Assembly (NCBI RefSeq): GCF_013396335.1
Contig: NZ_JABWSY010000013.1
Coordinates: forward strand, 86,671-150,670
DNA length: 64,000 bases
Source: Bacillus sp. EB106-08-02-XG196
GTDB lineage: Bacteria > Bacillota > Bacilli > Bacillales > Cytobacillaceae
Direction of reading: 5' to 3'
Shown here: positions 1 to 8,992 of the stretch, piece after piece
Layout of the letters: each line of letters starts with the position of its first letter
Numbering within the stretch: position 1 is the stretch's first letter
The notes under the pieces: generated by a model
Seen by the model: the letters and a program-made list of their open reading frames with translations, nothing else
The model's database searches: none
What the model was told of the DNA's origin: nothing
Program-made: the position numbers and the translations under genes

Positions 1-314
1 CCAAATACCATTTTTCCAAGCGTTTGATTAAAATATTTTGTCATTAACACGAAATATAAATAAAATAAGATTGCGGAAGCAATGGAAATAGGGGCAAACA
101 TATTAAATTCCATTATTGGAATGTCAATTGCCCGAAATAGAGGATTAATAATTAATCGCTCTAAACTCCCTACAACAATCAAATCCAGCAGGTAAGCCCA
201 GAACCGCATCCAAAAACCTGCATAACGAATGGAGGTTGTATCAGGTTCATGAGAGGTTACTTGTTCATCGACTTTTACTATTTCATTTGAATTTATTTGA
301 TTTTCATTTTCCAT
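1..314 (-). CDS. yteJ: RDD family membrane protein YteJ (C-terminus outside window)
   Basis: The reading frame starts at an ATG at 314 behind a GGGGGGAA ribosome binding site and runs off the left edge, so only about 104 N-terminal residues are visible. After a polar Asn/Glu-rich stretch of about 30 residues comes RYAGFWMRFWAYLLDLIVVG, the R..D-containing first helix typical of RDD proteins, followed by a second hydrophobic segment and the TLGKMVFG-type turn usual in the family. The product is a multi-pass membrane protein of unknown function. It lies 13 bases after sppA on the same strand, as in B. subtilis, so co-transcription is likely. Confidence 0.8.
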   Translation of the reverse strand, partial: MENENQINSNEIVKVDEQVTSHEPDTTSIRYAGFWMRFWAYLLDLIVVGSLERLIINPLFRAIDIPIMEFNMFAPISIASAILFYLYFVLMTKYFNQTLGKMVF

Positions 315-327
315 CTACAGTTCCCCC

Positions 328-1338
328 CTACTCAGCATACAAATACATTAGACGTGGAGAATTGGGTCTTGATAAAATATCCATAAGTCCAGCCATCTCA
401 CTATCAGCACCAATAAATTTTTGAACCTTTAAATTCAATAACGAACCAAACCCTATTTGCTCGGTATAGCGGACAACCTTTGCATCCTTTAGCTTCTCCT
501 GCTCCATCATCTGATCGATTACATCTTCTAAGTATCCAAAGCCGTCAATTAAGTTCAGCTCCTTCGCCTGTCTTCCATCATAGATTCTTCCATCCGCAAT
601 CTTTTTAACCTGCTCAGTTGTCATCTTTCTGCCTTCAGAAATAACCTTAACAAACCCCTCATAGGAATTGTCGATCATTTTTTGGAGGATTTGCCGCTCT
701 TCCTCAGTCATTTGTCGAGTCGGGCTCATAATATCCTTAAATTGACCACTTTTAATGGTGACAAAATCCACTCCATACTTTTCGGCTAATCCTTCATAAT
801 TGATTCCCTGCATAATTACCCCTAGAGAACCAGTCATTGTTTCCTCACTGGCAAAGATTTTTTTTGCACCCGCGGAAATATAATAACCGCCGGAAGCAGC
901 CATAGAACCCATTGAGACATATACAGGCTTCTTTGTTTCCTTTTGGATTTCTAGCAGTTTATCATGGATTTCAGCGCTTTCAACAACTCCGCCACCCGGT
1001 GAGTTAACCTTAAGAATAATCCCTTTTACGCTATCATCCTCTTTAATGAATTCTAACCTTTTCATAAATCCTTGATGATTATATCCTGCTGCTTGAAATA
1101 ATGATTCTGCGTCATTTGTATCCTGAATAACACCATTGACGTCCAGTACAGCAATCTTTTTCATTTCATTCCCTTCCTGAATAACTTCTTCTGTAAAAGG
1201 AAGCTCTGATGCCGCAAAAAGCTCACTAATATCTGTTTCAACACCTTTAAAAGCAAATGCAGATAAAAAATTAATCATAACGGATACAAAAAATAATGCC
1301 GCAGCAATTCCAAGAGCAGCCCATCGTTTCCCATTCAT
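328..1338 (-). CDS. sppA: Signal peptide peptidase SppA
   Basis: Membrane-anchored serine protease of family S49 that degrades signal peptides left after secretion. In the 336 residues an N-terminal membrane segment (about residues 8-28) is followed by the protease domain. The family Ser/Lys dyad is visible as Ser149 in SMAASGGYY and Lys201 in SGQFKD, two positions from the B. subtilis pair (147/199), and the SPGG motif lies at 113-116. The start has AGGAGG at the right distance. It is divergent from nadK2 and upstream of yteJ. The length is normal for Bacillus SppA, about half that of the E. coli enzyme. Confidence 0.93.
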   Translation of the reverse strand: MNGKRWAALGIAAALFFVSVMINFLSAFAFKGVETDISELFAASELPFTEEVIQEGNEMKKIAVLDVNGVIQDTNDAESLFQAAGYNHQGFMKRLEFIKEDDSVKGIILKVNSPGGGVVESAEIHDKLLEIQKETKKPVYVSMGSMAASGGYYISAGAKKIFASEETMTGSLGVIMQGINYEGLAEKYGVDFVTIKSGQFKDIMSPTRQMTEEERQILQKMIDNSYEGFVKVISEGRKMTTEQVKKIADGRIYDGRQAKELNLIDGFGYLEDVIDQMMEQEKLKDAKVVRYTEQIGFGSLLNLKVQKFIGADSEMAGLMDILSRPNSPRLMYLYAE

Positions 1339-1498
1339 GTTAAGAATCCTCCTCGTATATTCATTAAAATTTTTCTTACATAAATTAATATTGTTTCAAG
1401 ATAATGCTAAAATTAATGCAGGACTACCTTAGTTTATCAAAAATGAAAAGTTTATTGGGCTATTTTTACAAATTAATAACCAAAATCTGGAGGGTACC

Positions 1499-2302
1499 AT
1501 GGGACATAGACGCAATATCTTTTTTTATCACCACTTAGATAAAGAAATGTTGGAAAAGGTTGGAGACTTACAAGGAATGGCAGAGCAGTACGGTCTAACA
1601 ATTGTAAAGGACCACCGTCAAGCCAATATCATTGCTAGCATTGGTGATGATGGAACATTCCTGCAAGCTGTCAGGAAAACTGGGTTTAGGGATGATGTTC
1701 TTTACGGTGGAATCACAATCAAGGATAGTTTAAGTATGTATTGTGACTTCAAAATCAATGAATCCTCTAAGATGATAGAGGCAGTTTCAAATGAACAGTT
1801 AAAAGTTCGCCGCTATCCATTTATAGAGGTAATGGTTGACGGGCAAGGAACTTTTCCCTGTCTTAATGAGTTTAGTATTCGCTCCTCCATCATAAAAACA
1901 CTTGAATTTGATGTATTTATTAATGACCTCCATTTTGAAACCTTTCGTGGAGATGGCTTAATCGTTGCTACTCCAACTGGAAGTACAGCTTATAATAAAT
2001 CTGTTAATGGCGCTGTTGTTGACCCCTTAATTCCGTGTATGCAAATAAGTGAAGTGGCATCCATTAATAATAACAAGTACCGCACCTTAGGTTCTCCCTT
2101 TGTTATTGGAGGCGAACGCACACTTACGCTTAAAATTATTTCTGCTGAGGGCAATGAGCATCCTACTATGGGATTAGACAACGAGGCTTTAAGTATCCAG
2201 CATGTTGATAAAGTCCAAATTAAACTCAGTGATAAAAAGATTAAAACCCTGAAGTTAAAAGATAACTCCTTCTGGGAAAAAGTAAAAAGAACCTTTCTTT
2301 AA
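1499..2302 (+). CDS. nadK2: NAD kinase 2
   Basis: ATP-dependent phosphorylation of NAD to NADP in the cytosol. The 267-residue length and the C-terminal KDNSFWEKVKRTFL match B. subtilis YtdI (NadK2). The conserved NE-SIRSSIIKT region, FRGDG and TPTGSTAYNKS motifs are all present. The hallmark GGDGT phosphate-binding motif reads GDDGT here (codons ggt gat gat gga aca near 1641-1655), an unusual change of the second glycine. The start has GGAGGG at 1489-1494. A hairpin terminator follows the stop directly. Confidence 0.93.
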   Translation: MGHRRNIFFYHHLDKEMLEKVGDLQGMAEQYGLTIVKDHRQANIIASIGDDGTFLQAVRKTGFRDDVLYGGITIKDSLSMYCDFKINESSKMIEAVSNEQLKVRRYPFIEVMVDGQGTFPCLNEFSIRSSIIKTLEFDVFINDLHFETFRGDGLIVATPTGSTAYNKSVNGAVVDPLIPCMQISEVASINNNKYRTLGSPFVIGGERTLTLKIISAEGNEHPTMGLDNEALSIQHVDKVQIKLSDKKIKTLKLKDNSFWEKVKRTFL

Positions 2303-2306
2303 TAGC

Positions 2307-2339
2307 AAAAAGGCTGTCTGGGGAACGACAGCCTTTTTT
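2307..2339. terminator. Bidirectional intrinsic terminator between nadK2 and ytcI
   Basis: Stem AAAGGCTGTC/GACAGCCTTT with an eight-base loop and runs of A on the left and T on the right, lying between two convergent stop codons. Confidence 0.88.
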
Positions 2340-2344
2340 CATTA

Positions 2345-3928
2345 TTATTGTTTTACGGATTGTAACTCCTGCTGGCGAAGTTCGATTCGGCGGATTTTTC
2401 CTGATGTTGTTTTTGGAAGTTCTGACAAATATTCAATTTTCCTTGGATATTTGTATGGTGCTGTAAGTGTCTTAACATGCTCCTGAAGATTTTTGGTTAA
2501 TTCAGAGTTATTTGCATCGACATCCTCTTTTAACACGACAAACGCTTTTACAATAAAGCCGCGAATTTCATCTGGGCTGGCCACTACTGCACATTCTTTA
2601 ACAAATGGATGTTTTACAAGTGCATCCTCAACTTCAAAAGGTCCAATTGTGTAGCCTGAACTGATAATAATATCGTCTCCACGCCCTTCAAACCAAAAGT
2701 AACCATCCTCATCCTTCTTTGCTTTATCACCTGTAATATAGTATTCACCACGGAATTGCATCGCCGTTCTTTCTGGATCCTTATAATAGTTCTTAAATAA
2801 GGCAGGAGTTTCTATGTGCACGGCGATATCCCCAACTTCTCCAATTGAACAAATTTCGCCTTCTTCATTTATGATTTCTACCCTGTTACCCGGAGTTGGT
2901 TTGCCCATAGAACCTGATTTAAGCTCCATTCCTTTTGTTATTCCAACCAACAAAGTATTTTCGGTCTGACCATAGCCGTCACGGACATCCACATTAAAAT
3001 GTCTTTTAAACGTATCAATTACCTCACGATTAAGCGGTTCCCCAGCAGAAACAGCACTATGCAGGCTAGGTAATTTGTAATCTCCTAGATTCTCTACCTT
3101 TGCCATTATCCGATATTCAGTTGGTGTACAGCAAAGGACATTAACGGAATATTTCTCTAGAAGGCTTAAATACTTTTGGGGATCAAACTTGCCGTTATAC
3201 ACTAGCCCAGTTCCACCTGACCCAAGAACGGATAAAAATGGACTCCAAATCCACTTTTGCCAGCCTGGTGCTGCGGTTGCCCAAACGGTATCACCATCTT
3301 CAATACAAAGCCATTTTGGAGCAGCCGTTTTTAAATGTGCAAATGCCCATCCATGTGTATGTACAACCCCTTTTGGATTACCGGTTGTTCCAGATGTATA
3401 CGATAAAAATGCCATGTCATCACGAAGTGTGTCAGCAAACTCAAACTCTTGTGATGCCGCTTTCATTTCTTCCTCCAAATAGATCCAGCCATCTTGCTTT
3501 TCTCCAACTGATACCTTCACAAAGGGTTCTTCACTGGAAATATTCTCAAATTGATCAACATACGGGTAATAACTAATGACCGCTTTTACATCCCCATGGG
3601 TAATGCGATATTGAAGGTCCTTTTCACGGAGCATTTCTGAGCTTGGAATGACAACTAGTCCAGCTTTTAACGCCGCTAAGTAAACAACATAAGCCTCAAT
3701 TAGTCTTGGAATGATGACTAGGACAACATCGCCTTTTTTTAGACCATTTTGCGTGAAAACATTTCCCGCTTGATTCACTTTTTTCAATAACTCTTCATAT
3801 GTAACCTGATTCGTTTCCCCTAATTCATTTTCCCATTTTATTGCTAATCTTTCTGGATCCTTTGCAAAACGTTCTACTTCCGATACAAGGTTATACTTTT
3901 CTGGTGCAATTAATTCTTCGCGGTTCAT
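2345..3928 (-). CDS. ytcI: Acyl-CoA synthetase (AMP-forming), YtcI-like
   Basis: AMP-forming acyl/acetyl-CoA ligase: carboxylate plus ATP plus CoA gives acyl-CoA. It has the ATP-binding P-loop YTSGTTGNPKG, the GYGQTE adenylate motif, a YxTGD-type motif (YYITGDKAK) and the C-terminal PKTTSGKIRR carrying the catalytic lysine, a usual target of acetylation. The start was placed at the ATG at 3928, behind AGGGGGAG; a GTG 15 bases upstream overlaps that site. The natural substrate (short or medium fatty acid) cannot be told from sequence. The gene stands alone between two terminators. Confidence 0.85.
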   Translation of the reverse strand: MNREELIAPEKYNLVSEVERFAKDPERLAIKWENELGETNQVTYEELLKKVNQAGNVFTQNGLKKGDVVLVIIPRLIEAYVVYLAALKAGLVVIPSSEMLREKDLQYRITHGDVKAVISYYPYVDQFENISSEEPFVKVSVGEKQDGWIYLEEEMKAASQEFEFADTLRDDMAFLSYTSGTTGNPKGVVHTHGWAFAHLKTAAPKWLCIEDGDTVWATAAPGWQKWIWSPFLSVLGSGGTGLVYNGKFDPQKYLSLLEKYSVNVLCCTPTEYRIMAKVENLGDYKLPSLHSAVSAGEPLNREVIDTFKRHFNVDVRDGYGQTENTLLVGITKGMELKSGSMGKPTPGNRVEIINEEGEICSIGEVGDIAVHIETPALFKNYYKDPERTAMQFRGEYYITGDKAKKDEDGYFWFEGRGDDIIISSGYTIGPFEVEDALVKHPFVKECAVVASPDEIRGFIVKAFVVLKEDVDANNSELTKNLQEHVKTLTAPYKYPRKIEYLSELPKTTSGKIRRIELRQQELQSVKQ

Positions 3929-4038
3929 GTTTCTCCCCCTCACTCAAAATAAAAAACATTATCACAAATCTTATTATACAAAATTATTCAAAAATTTAAA
4001 ATTGTTATTCTAAAAATAGTTTTTTTGTACACATAGAA

Positions 4039-4064
4039 AGAGAGTGGGAAAAATCCCACTCTCT
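4039..4064. terminator. Hairpin downstream of the SASP gene
   Basis: Perfect 11-base arms AGAGAGTGGGA/TCCCACTCTCT with a four-base A loop, 20 bases after the SASP stop. On the minus strand it is followed by CTTTC rather than a clean U run, so termination is likely but less certain than for the other hairpins here. Confidence 0.6.
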
Positions 4065-4084
4065 GTAGCCATCTTATTTATTTG

Positions 4085-4291
4085 TTATCGTGAAAATCCG
4101 CCGCCTAATTGAGACTCAGCCATTGCGACTAAACGCTTAGTGATTTCACCACCAACAGAACCGTTAGCGCGTGAAGTAGTATCCCCACCAAGTTGTACAC
4201 CAAATTCAGAAGCAATTTCGAATTTCATTTGAGAAAGAGCTTGTTCTACACCAGGTACAAGTAATTGATTTGAGTTGTTGTTATTAGCCAT
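4085..4291 (-). CDS. sspA: Alpha/beta-type small acid-soluble spore protein
   Basis: DNA-binding protein that coats the spore chromosome and protects it, later degraded at germination by the protease Gpr. The 68-residue product has the two conserved blocks: [13 protein letters not shown], with the Gpr cut site at Glu-Phe, and [20 protein letters not shown]. The ribosome binding site AAGGAGGTGAT is near perfect. It lies in the sspA position of B. subtilis (between ytcI and thiI), but the exact paralogue assignment is by context. A sigma-G-like promoter lies upstream. Confidence 0.95.
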   Translation of the reverse strand: MANNNNSNQLLVPGVEQALSQMKFEIASEFGVQLGGDTTSRANGSVGGEITKRLVAMAESQLGGGFSR

Positions 4292-4314
4292 GTGATATCA
4301 CCTCCTTGTGAGTA

Positions 4315-4345
4315 TAGAATGTGTAGAATCACATGGCAGTATTCT
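4315..4345 (-). promoter_or_regulatory. Sigma-G-like promoter of the SASP gene
   Basis: On the minus strand AGAATA (4345-4340) and CATTCTA (4321-4315) are separated by 18 bases, close to the forespore sigma-G/F pattern (TGAATA, CATACTA). It is correctly placed ahead of a SASP gene. Confidence 0.55.
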
Positions 4346-4416
4346 TTTTTATAATTGGTAATTGTTCACAAATATTTCACATTTTTCATAATTACTGTCC
4401 CTGTTCATATTGAATG

Positions 4417-4500
4417 TTGATTGGACCTCCAGGCACTTCGCTTTCCGCAGGCATTGCGGTGAGCCTCCTGCAGGAGTCTCGTGCCTTCCGTTCCAATCAA
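4417..4500 (+). repeat. Diverged copy of the GC-rich core repeat (84 bp) after thiI
   Basis: Bounded by the inverted repeat TTGATTGGA (4417-4425) / TCCAATCAA (4492-4500). Inside are CTTCGCTTTCCGCAGG, AGCCTCCT and GCAGGAGTCTCG, which are shared with the cores of the two MITE-like elements at 38935 and 42433. It lacks their GGCTGTGTTAAA ends and the middle of the core. It begins 34 bases after the thiI stop, in the same orientation to the preceding minus-strand gene as the other two cores. Confidence 0.75.
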
Positions 4501-4534
4501 GGAGGCAATAATTAATTAAACGAATCACAATAAG

Positions 4535-5740
4535 TTAAAATAAATCATCAAATTCTGGTGTCTGTTTGCTGTCTGGTTTGATTGTTAGTGTTTCTGTATT
4601 TTGGACTGCTTCTTCTATTAAGGAGTCAAAGTCATGGAAGCTTTCGTAGTGTTGGACTTTTTCTCTTTTTGGTTTTGTTTTTGGTGAGGATGGGACAAAG
4701 ATTGTACAGCAATCCTCGAAGGGTCTGATTGAGATATCATAGGTATCAATGTCTTTGGCGATTTTAATAATATCATTTTTGTCCATTGTCAGCAGCGGCC
4801 TTAGGATTGGGGTATTCGTTACCTCATTAATGGCATACATGCTTTCCAATGTTTGACTAGCGACCTGCCCAAGGTTATCCCCGGTAATGATCGCTAGAGC
4901 TTCTTGTTTTTTTCTAATTTCATCTGTGATACGAAGCATAAACCTTCTTGTTGTGGTCATCGAATAATTTTCAGGAATTTGTTCCTTTATGGTTTGCTGT
5001 ATTGTCGTAAAAGGGACAATATGAAGCTTCATTGAACCAAAAATTCCAGAAAGCTTTTTGGCTAAATCAATTACTTTCTCTTTAGATCTTTCACTTGTAT
5101 ACGGGGGACTGAAAAAATGTACAGCCTCAATTTCCACCCCTCGTTTCATGGTCAAATAGCCTGCAACTGGACTATCAATTCCTCCTGACAGCATCAACAT
5201 TGCTTTACCGCTAGAGCCAACTGGCAGTCCGCCAGCTCCTAAGATATTCTCACATGACATGTAGATGGCCTCAGCTAGAACCTCCATTTTCAAGTTAATA
5301 TCAGGATTTTTCACGTCAACCTTTATGCCTGGTATATTTTCGAGAATATGCCCGCCAAATGTATGATTGATACCAGCTGTATCCAACTCAAAAGATTTAT
5401 CAGAACGTTTAGGAGAAATTTTAAAGGTTTGCCCCTCTTTGTACAGACTTTTAACTAAGGAAAGGGCAGCCTCTTTCATTTGTTCAAGGTCTCGTTCAAC
5501 TCTTATTGCAGGACTAAGGGACTGAATACCAAAAATATTTTTCAACGACTTGATGATCTCTTGAACGTTTTCGCCATTTACAAGAACGTACATCCTGTCA
5601 CGCTCAGCCCGTATCTTTATCTTTGGAAAAGGAGCCAATGCGATTCGAACGCTCTTTCTTAACTTGTCTACAAATTTCTTCCGATTTCTGCCTTTGGTAG
5701 AGATTTCACCATAGCGAATCAGGATACGATCATATATCAT
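4535..5740 (-). CDS. thiI: tRNA 4-thiouridine synthase / thiamine thiazole sulfurtransferase ThiI
   Basis: Adenylates U8 of tRNA and uses persulfide sulfur from a cysteine desulfurase to make 4-thiouridine; it can also feed sulfur to thiamine synthesis. The 401 residues comprise an N-terminal ferredoxin-like region, a THUMP domain (about 60-165) and a PP-loop domain with SGGIDS at 185-190. As in other bacilli there is no C-terminal rhodanese domain. The ATG sits one base from the nifZ stop, so the two are translated as a pair, which fits the known partnership of ThiI with the desulfurase NifZ. Confidence 0.95.
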   Translation of the reverse strand: MIYDRILIRYGEISTKGRNRKKFVDKLRKSVRIALAPFPKIKIRAERDRMYVLVNGENVQEIIKSLKNIFGIQSLSPAIRVERDLEQMKEAALSLVKSLYKEGQTFKISPKRSDKSFELDTAGINHTFGGHILENIPGIKVDVKNPDINLKMEVLAEAIYMSCENILGAGGLPVGSSGKAMLMLSGGIDSPVAGYLTMKRGVEIEAVHFFSPPYTSERSKEKVIDLAKKLSGIFGSMKLHIVPFTTIQQTIKEQIPENYSMTTTRRFMLRITDEIRKKQEALAIITGDNLGQVASQTLESMYAINEVTNTPILRPLLTMDKNDIIKIAKDIDTYDISIRPFEDCCTIFVPSSPKTKPKREKVQHYESFHDFDSLIEEAVQNTETLTIKPDSKQTPEFDDLF

Positions 5741-5741
5741 A

Positions 5742-6884
5742 TTAATTCATAACCTTTCTTAGTTGTTTGGCACCTTCTTCAATCGCCATAATTACCTTTT
5801 GTGCCTCATCCTCCGTATTATCGTAGGATAAACTTATTCTAAACGCACTGTCAGCCAAATCGTCTGGAACCCCCATCGCTAAGAGTGTTTGACTAGGTAA
5901 TTGTTTCTTAGAAGAACAGGCACTTGTTGTCGATAAATAGATTTCTTTTTGCTCTAGAGTATGGATTAAAACTTCTGCTTTAACACCTCTGATTGAAAAG
6001 TTTAGAATATGCGGTGCAGAGTTTTCAAGCGGTGTATTAATTGTAACGCCATCAATCCTGCTTAGCCCTTTTCTCAGAAGTGATTTCACCACTTTCATTC
6101 TTTCTAATCCCGATTCACTGTTCCCTATCGTCATCCTTAAAGCCTTAGCCATTGCGACAGCACCTGCTACATTCTCCGTGCCGCTTCTTACTTTCCATTC
6201 TTGGTTGCCGCCCGAAAGCAGAGGGTCCAATCTAACACCTTCTCTAACAAAGAGTGCACCAGTGCCCTTTAATCCATGAAACTTATGTGCTGAAAATGAA
6301 CATAAATCCACACTATTTTCCATTAGGTTTAATGGAACTTTACCGACAGCTTGTACAGCGTCTACGTGAAAGAGAATGTTTGGGTATTGGTTCAAGAGTT
6401 CACCAATCTCAGTAATCGGCTGTATGGTTCCAACCTCATTATTTACCTGCATAACAGATACAAGTATTGTATTCTTTTGAATAGAAGCTTTTACATCCTC
6501 TACCTTCACTCTTCCATTATGGTCAGCTGGCAAATAGGTAATTTCAAATCCTAATTTCTCCAGCTGTTCCATTGCTCCACGGACTGAAGGGTGCTCGATA
6601 CTAGATAAAATCAAGTGTTTCCCTTTACTTTTATGTAAAATAGCACTCCCTTTAATAGCCAGGTTATTACTTTCTGTACCACCGGAGGTAAAGTGAATTT
6701 CTGTTGGTTTTACAGCTAGAAGGTTTGCCACTTGGGTCCGCGCCTGAGTAAGAAGTTTCTCAGCTTGAACCCCTAAACCATGGAGAGAAGATGGATTGCC
6801 AAAAAATTCACTTGAAACCTTCACAAAAGAGTCTACTGCCTCTTTATATGGCTTTGTGGTTGCACTATTATCAAAATAAATCAT
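5742..6884 (-). CDS. nifZ: Cysteine desulfurase, NifZ-type partner of ThiI
   Basis: PLP enzyme that takes sulfur from L-cysteine as a persulfide and hands it to ThiI. The start MIYFDNSATT at 6884 has an AGGTGAGG site; the frame extends 31 codons further up without support. The 380 residues contain the PLP lysine Lys201 (SFSAHKFHG) and the persulfide cysteine Cys323 (STTSACSSKK). It is the first gene of a nifZ-thiI pair. It is distinct from the SUF and tRNA-thiolation desulfurases, which would lie elsewhere in the genome. Confidence 0.92.
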   Translation of the reverse strand: MIYFDNSATTKPYKEAVDSFVKVSSEFFGNPSSLHGLGVQAEKLLTQARTQVANLLAVKPTEIHFTSGGTESNNLAIKGSAILHKSKGKHLILSSIEHPSVRGAMEQLEKLGFEITYLPADHNGRVKVEDVKASIQKNTILVSVMQVNNEVGTIQPITEIGELLNQYPNILFHVDAVQAVGKVPLNLMENSVDLCSFSAHKFHGLKGTGALFVREGVRLDPLLSGGNQEWKVRSGTENVAGAVAMAKALRMTIGNSESGLERMKVVKSLLRKGLSRIDGVTINTPLENSAPHILNFSIRGVKAEVLIHTLEQKEIYLSTTSACSSKKQLPSQTLLAMGVPDDLADSAFRISLSYDNTEDEAQKVIMAIEEGAKQLRKVMN

Positions 6885-6960
6885 ATCTTTACACCTCACC
6901 TTTGCAGGACTAAATCTTACCACAAACTTAATCAATTGAAAAAGGTTTGTGTTTAGATAA

Positions 6961-6997
6961 AAAAACCGATTCACCATTATTGGCTGAATCGGTTTTT
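6961..6997 (-). terminator. Terminator of ezrA
   Basis: Arms AAAAACCGATTCA and TGAATCGGTTTTT (13 bases, perfect) around an 11-base loop, 13 bases after the ezrA stop, with further T residues on the minus strand. Confidence 0.9.
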
Positions 6998-7010
6998 AGG
7001 GTTCGTTCTA

Positions 7011-8696
7011 TTATTTGCCTACTGTGGCTTTTATTTTCTTTAAGGCTCCCGGATCGATGGATTCAAGGGAGGCTGCTGCCTGTTCCAATGCTTCCTGGTA
7101 CTCAAAATGTCTAAATGCTGTTTCTGCATCATTTAGTCCTTTGGCAACCGTTGGATATTGACTTCGATACCTGTTTCCATATTGAATTGCTTTTTCAGCA
7201 AGCAATACACTCTCAATCAATTCGACTGTCGTATTAGACAATTTATCAACCGTTAAAACTGCAATTTCTAAGTATTGATTTAGTGCAGAAACATTAAGCG
7301 GCTTTTCTTGAAGCTGCAGCCTTACATTTTGAAGACTCTCATTGGTATCCTCATATAAGTACTGATAATCTTCTGGTAATCCAGGAATATTACTTTTAGA
7401 AACCAAACGAATCGTTTCTCCCACTTTTTTTGTTAGGTCCTTAAGTGTTTCTCGAGCTTCGAACTCATCCTTCCTTAGCGCTTGAAGCTTGAGTCCGAAA
7501 TTTTCCTGCTCTTCCTGAATCATTTCAATATGAGTTTTTATTTCCTTCAATTCTTCACAGAGTACCGTTATTGCTGTTTCATTCATATTCATTTTTTCCA
7601 TTAAGATCTCATAATGTTTTGTAACAGAGGAAAGTTGTTTTTCCAAGTGTCTTTGTATTTCAAAATCACTGTCAGTTAAATGATAGCTTTCTTGAACATG
7701 CTTTACCTCATTTGAAAGATGATCATGTTCTTCTAGTACAGAACTTAAGAGTCCACTCATACCTTTTTCGTTTTGGAGGATAAAATGTTTGGCATTCACT
7801 TCTTTTTCCAATAAGTCAAAAAGTATGTCAATCCGTTCTTTAACCTCACCAATTCCTTCTAGTGCATTTTCAATTTTCGTCTCTTCAATAAAAGCTAAAT
7901 ACTCAACCAATTTTTCTTTTAAACTATCGATTTCAGTTTCTAACTGAATATGGCTTAAGTAATAACCTTTTTCAGTCATCTCTCTATGTCCTTCAAGAAT
8001 ATCAGTTAATTGGGCTGGTATAAGTGAATGACACTCGATTAAAAGTTGAGGAATTAATTCCATACTTTTTTTAACATTTGCTAACTGATCATGAATTGAC
8101 AGTACGAGTTCACGGGCCTCGAGATAGTTGCCATTCACAGTCTTCTCATCAAATTCATGAAACTTTTTCGTTACGTCATCTAATTGAGTTTCTAAATGTT
8201 TTTCGGATTTGCCAAAACTATGACGATGAGCAAGCAGCGTTTTTTTTGTTTCCCGATACATCTCCTTTAACTGCTCAATTTCCGTTCTGTTTTTTTCTTC
8301 GCTCCCAACAAGCTCATGTAGTTCCTCAACAATTTTATTAATTTCATTTTCTGTTGCTTGCAACTTATTATTGATTTCCTGTTGAATACCTTTCGCCTTA
8401 TTAAAGCGATAACGGTCTATATATTCTTCGGCGTCAAATAACATCTCTTCCAAATCAGGTAATTTAACGGTTACGATATCATCCCATTGGTTACGCCAGC
8501 CCTCGAATAACTCTTCGGTTTGTCCGGTCATATTCAATTGTTTTACCTTTGACATTTCATCCATTATTGGTCGATTAAACAAATCAATTTTCCAGGCTTC
8601 TAACCTATCCATCTCTTTAAAATACTTTTTCTTTATAAAATACCCCAATACAAATAAGGCTAGTAGCAGGATGATAAATCCAATAAAATACTTCAC
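7011..8696 (-). CDS. ezrA: Septation ring formation regulator EzrA
   Basis: Membrane-anchored negative regulator of FtsZ-ring assembly that also helps recruit division proteins. It has one N-terminal membrane segment (about residues 3-21, YFIGFIILLLALFVLGYFI) followed by a long, strongly helical cytosolic part rich in Glu/Lys/Leu heptads, as in the spectrin-like EzrA fold. The start is the GTG at 8696, with AGGGGG seven bases ahead, giving 561 residues against about 562 in B. subtilis; an upstream GTG at 8720 would add eight unsupported residues. The N-terminal RLEAWKIDLFNRPI and GQTEELFEGWR stretches are family-typical. Confidence 0.94.
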   Translation of the reverse strand: MKYFIGFIILLLALFVLGYFIKKKYFKEMDRLEAWKIDLFNRPIMDEMSKVKQLNMTGQTEELFEGWRNQWDDIVTVKLPDLEEMLFDAEEYIDRYRFNKAKGIQQEINNKLQATENEINKIVEELHELVGSEEKNRTEIEQLKEMYRETKKTLLAHRHSFGKSEKHLETQLDDVTKKFHEFDEKTVNGNYLEARELVLSIHDQLANVKKSMELIPQLLIECHSLIPAQLTDILEGHREMTEKGYYLSHIQLETEIDSLKEKLVEYLAFIEETKIENALEGIGEVKERIDILFDLLEKEVNAKHFILQNEKGMSGLLSSVLEEHDHLSNEVKHVQESYHLTDSDFEIQRHLEKQLSSVTKHYEILMEKMNMNETAITVLCEELKEIKTHIEMIQEEQENFGLKLQALRKDEFEARETLKDLTKKVGETIRLVSKSNIPGLPEDYQYLYEDTNESLQNVRLQLQEKPLNVSALNQYLEIAVLTVDKLSNTTVELIESVLLAEKAIQYGNRYRSQYPTVAKGLNDAETAFRHFEYQEALEQAAASLESIDPGALKKIKATVGK

Positions 8697-8915
8697 GTTC
8701 AAGCCCCCTGTTTCAAACACTTCATTTAAATCCTCAAAGCATTAGATACTAATCTATAAATAAATTATAATTGTTGGTAAGTTCAATGCCTCTATGATAC
8801 CATGTTAACGACATTTTTTGACTATTATTTTCATTTTTTTTGTAAAAGAAATTTTAATTTACTAATTTATGACAAATCCCCACCTAAAAACACATATTCC
8901 CACAAATATCCAAAT

Positions 8916-8962
8916 TAAAAAGCACTTGCTTGAAGGAAATTTGATTTCCCAGCTAGTGCTTA
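8916..8962 (-). terminator. Terminator of refZ
   Basis: Stem AAGCACT-AGC/GCT-AGTGCTT closed by an inner GGGAAATCAAATTTCC hairpin, ending in TTTTTAATTT on the minus strand, 31 bases after the refZ stop. Confidence 0.75.
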
Positions 8963-8992
8963 GCATATAAGAATCCGTTTATTTGTTTCAAT

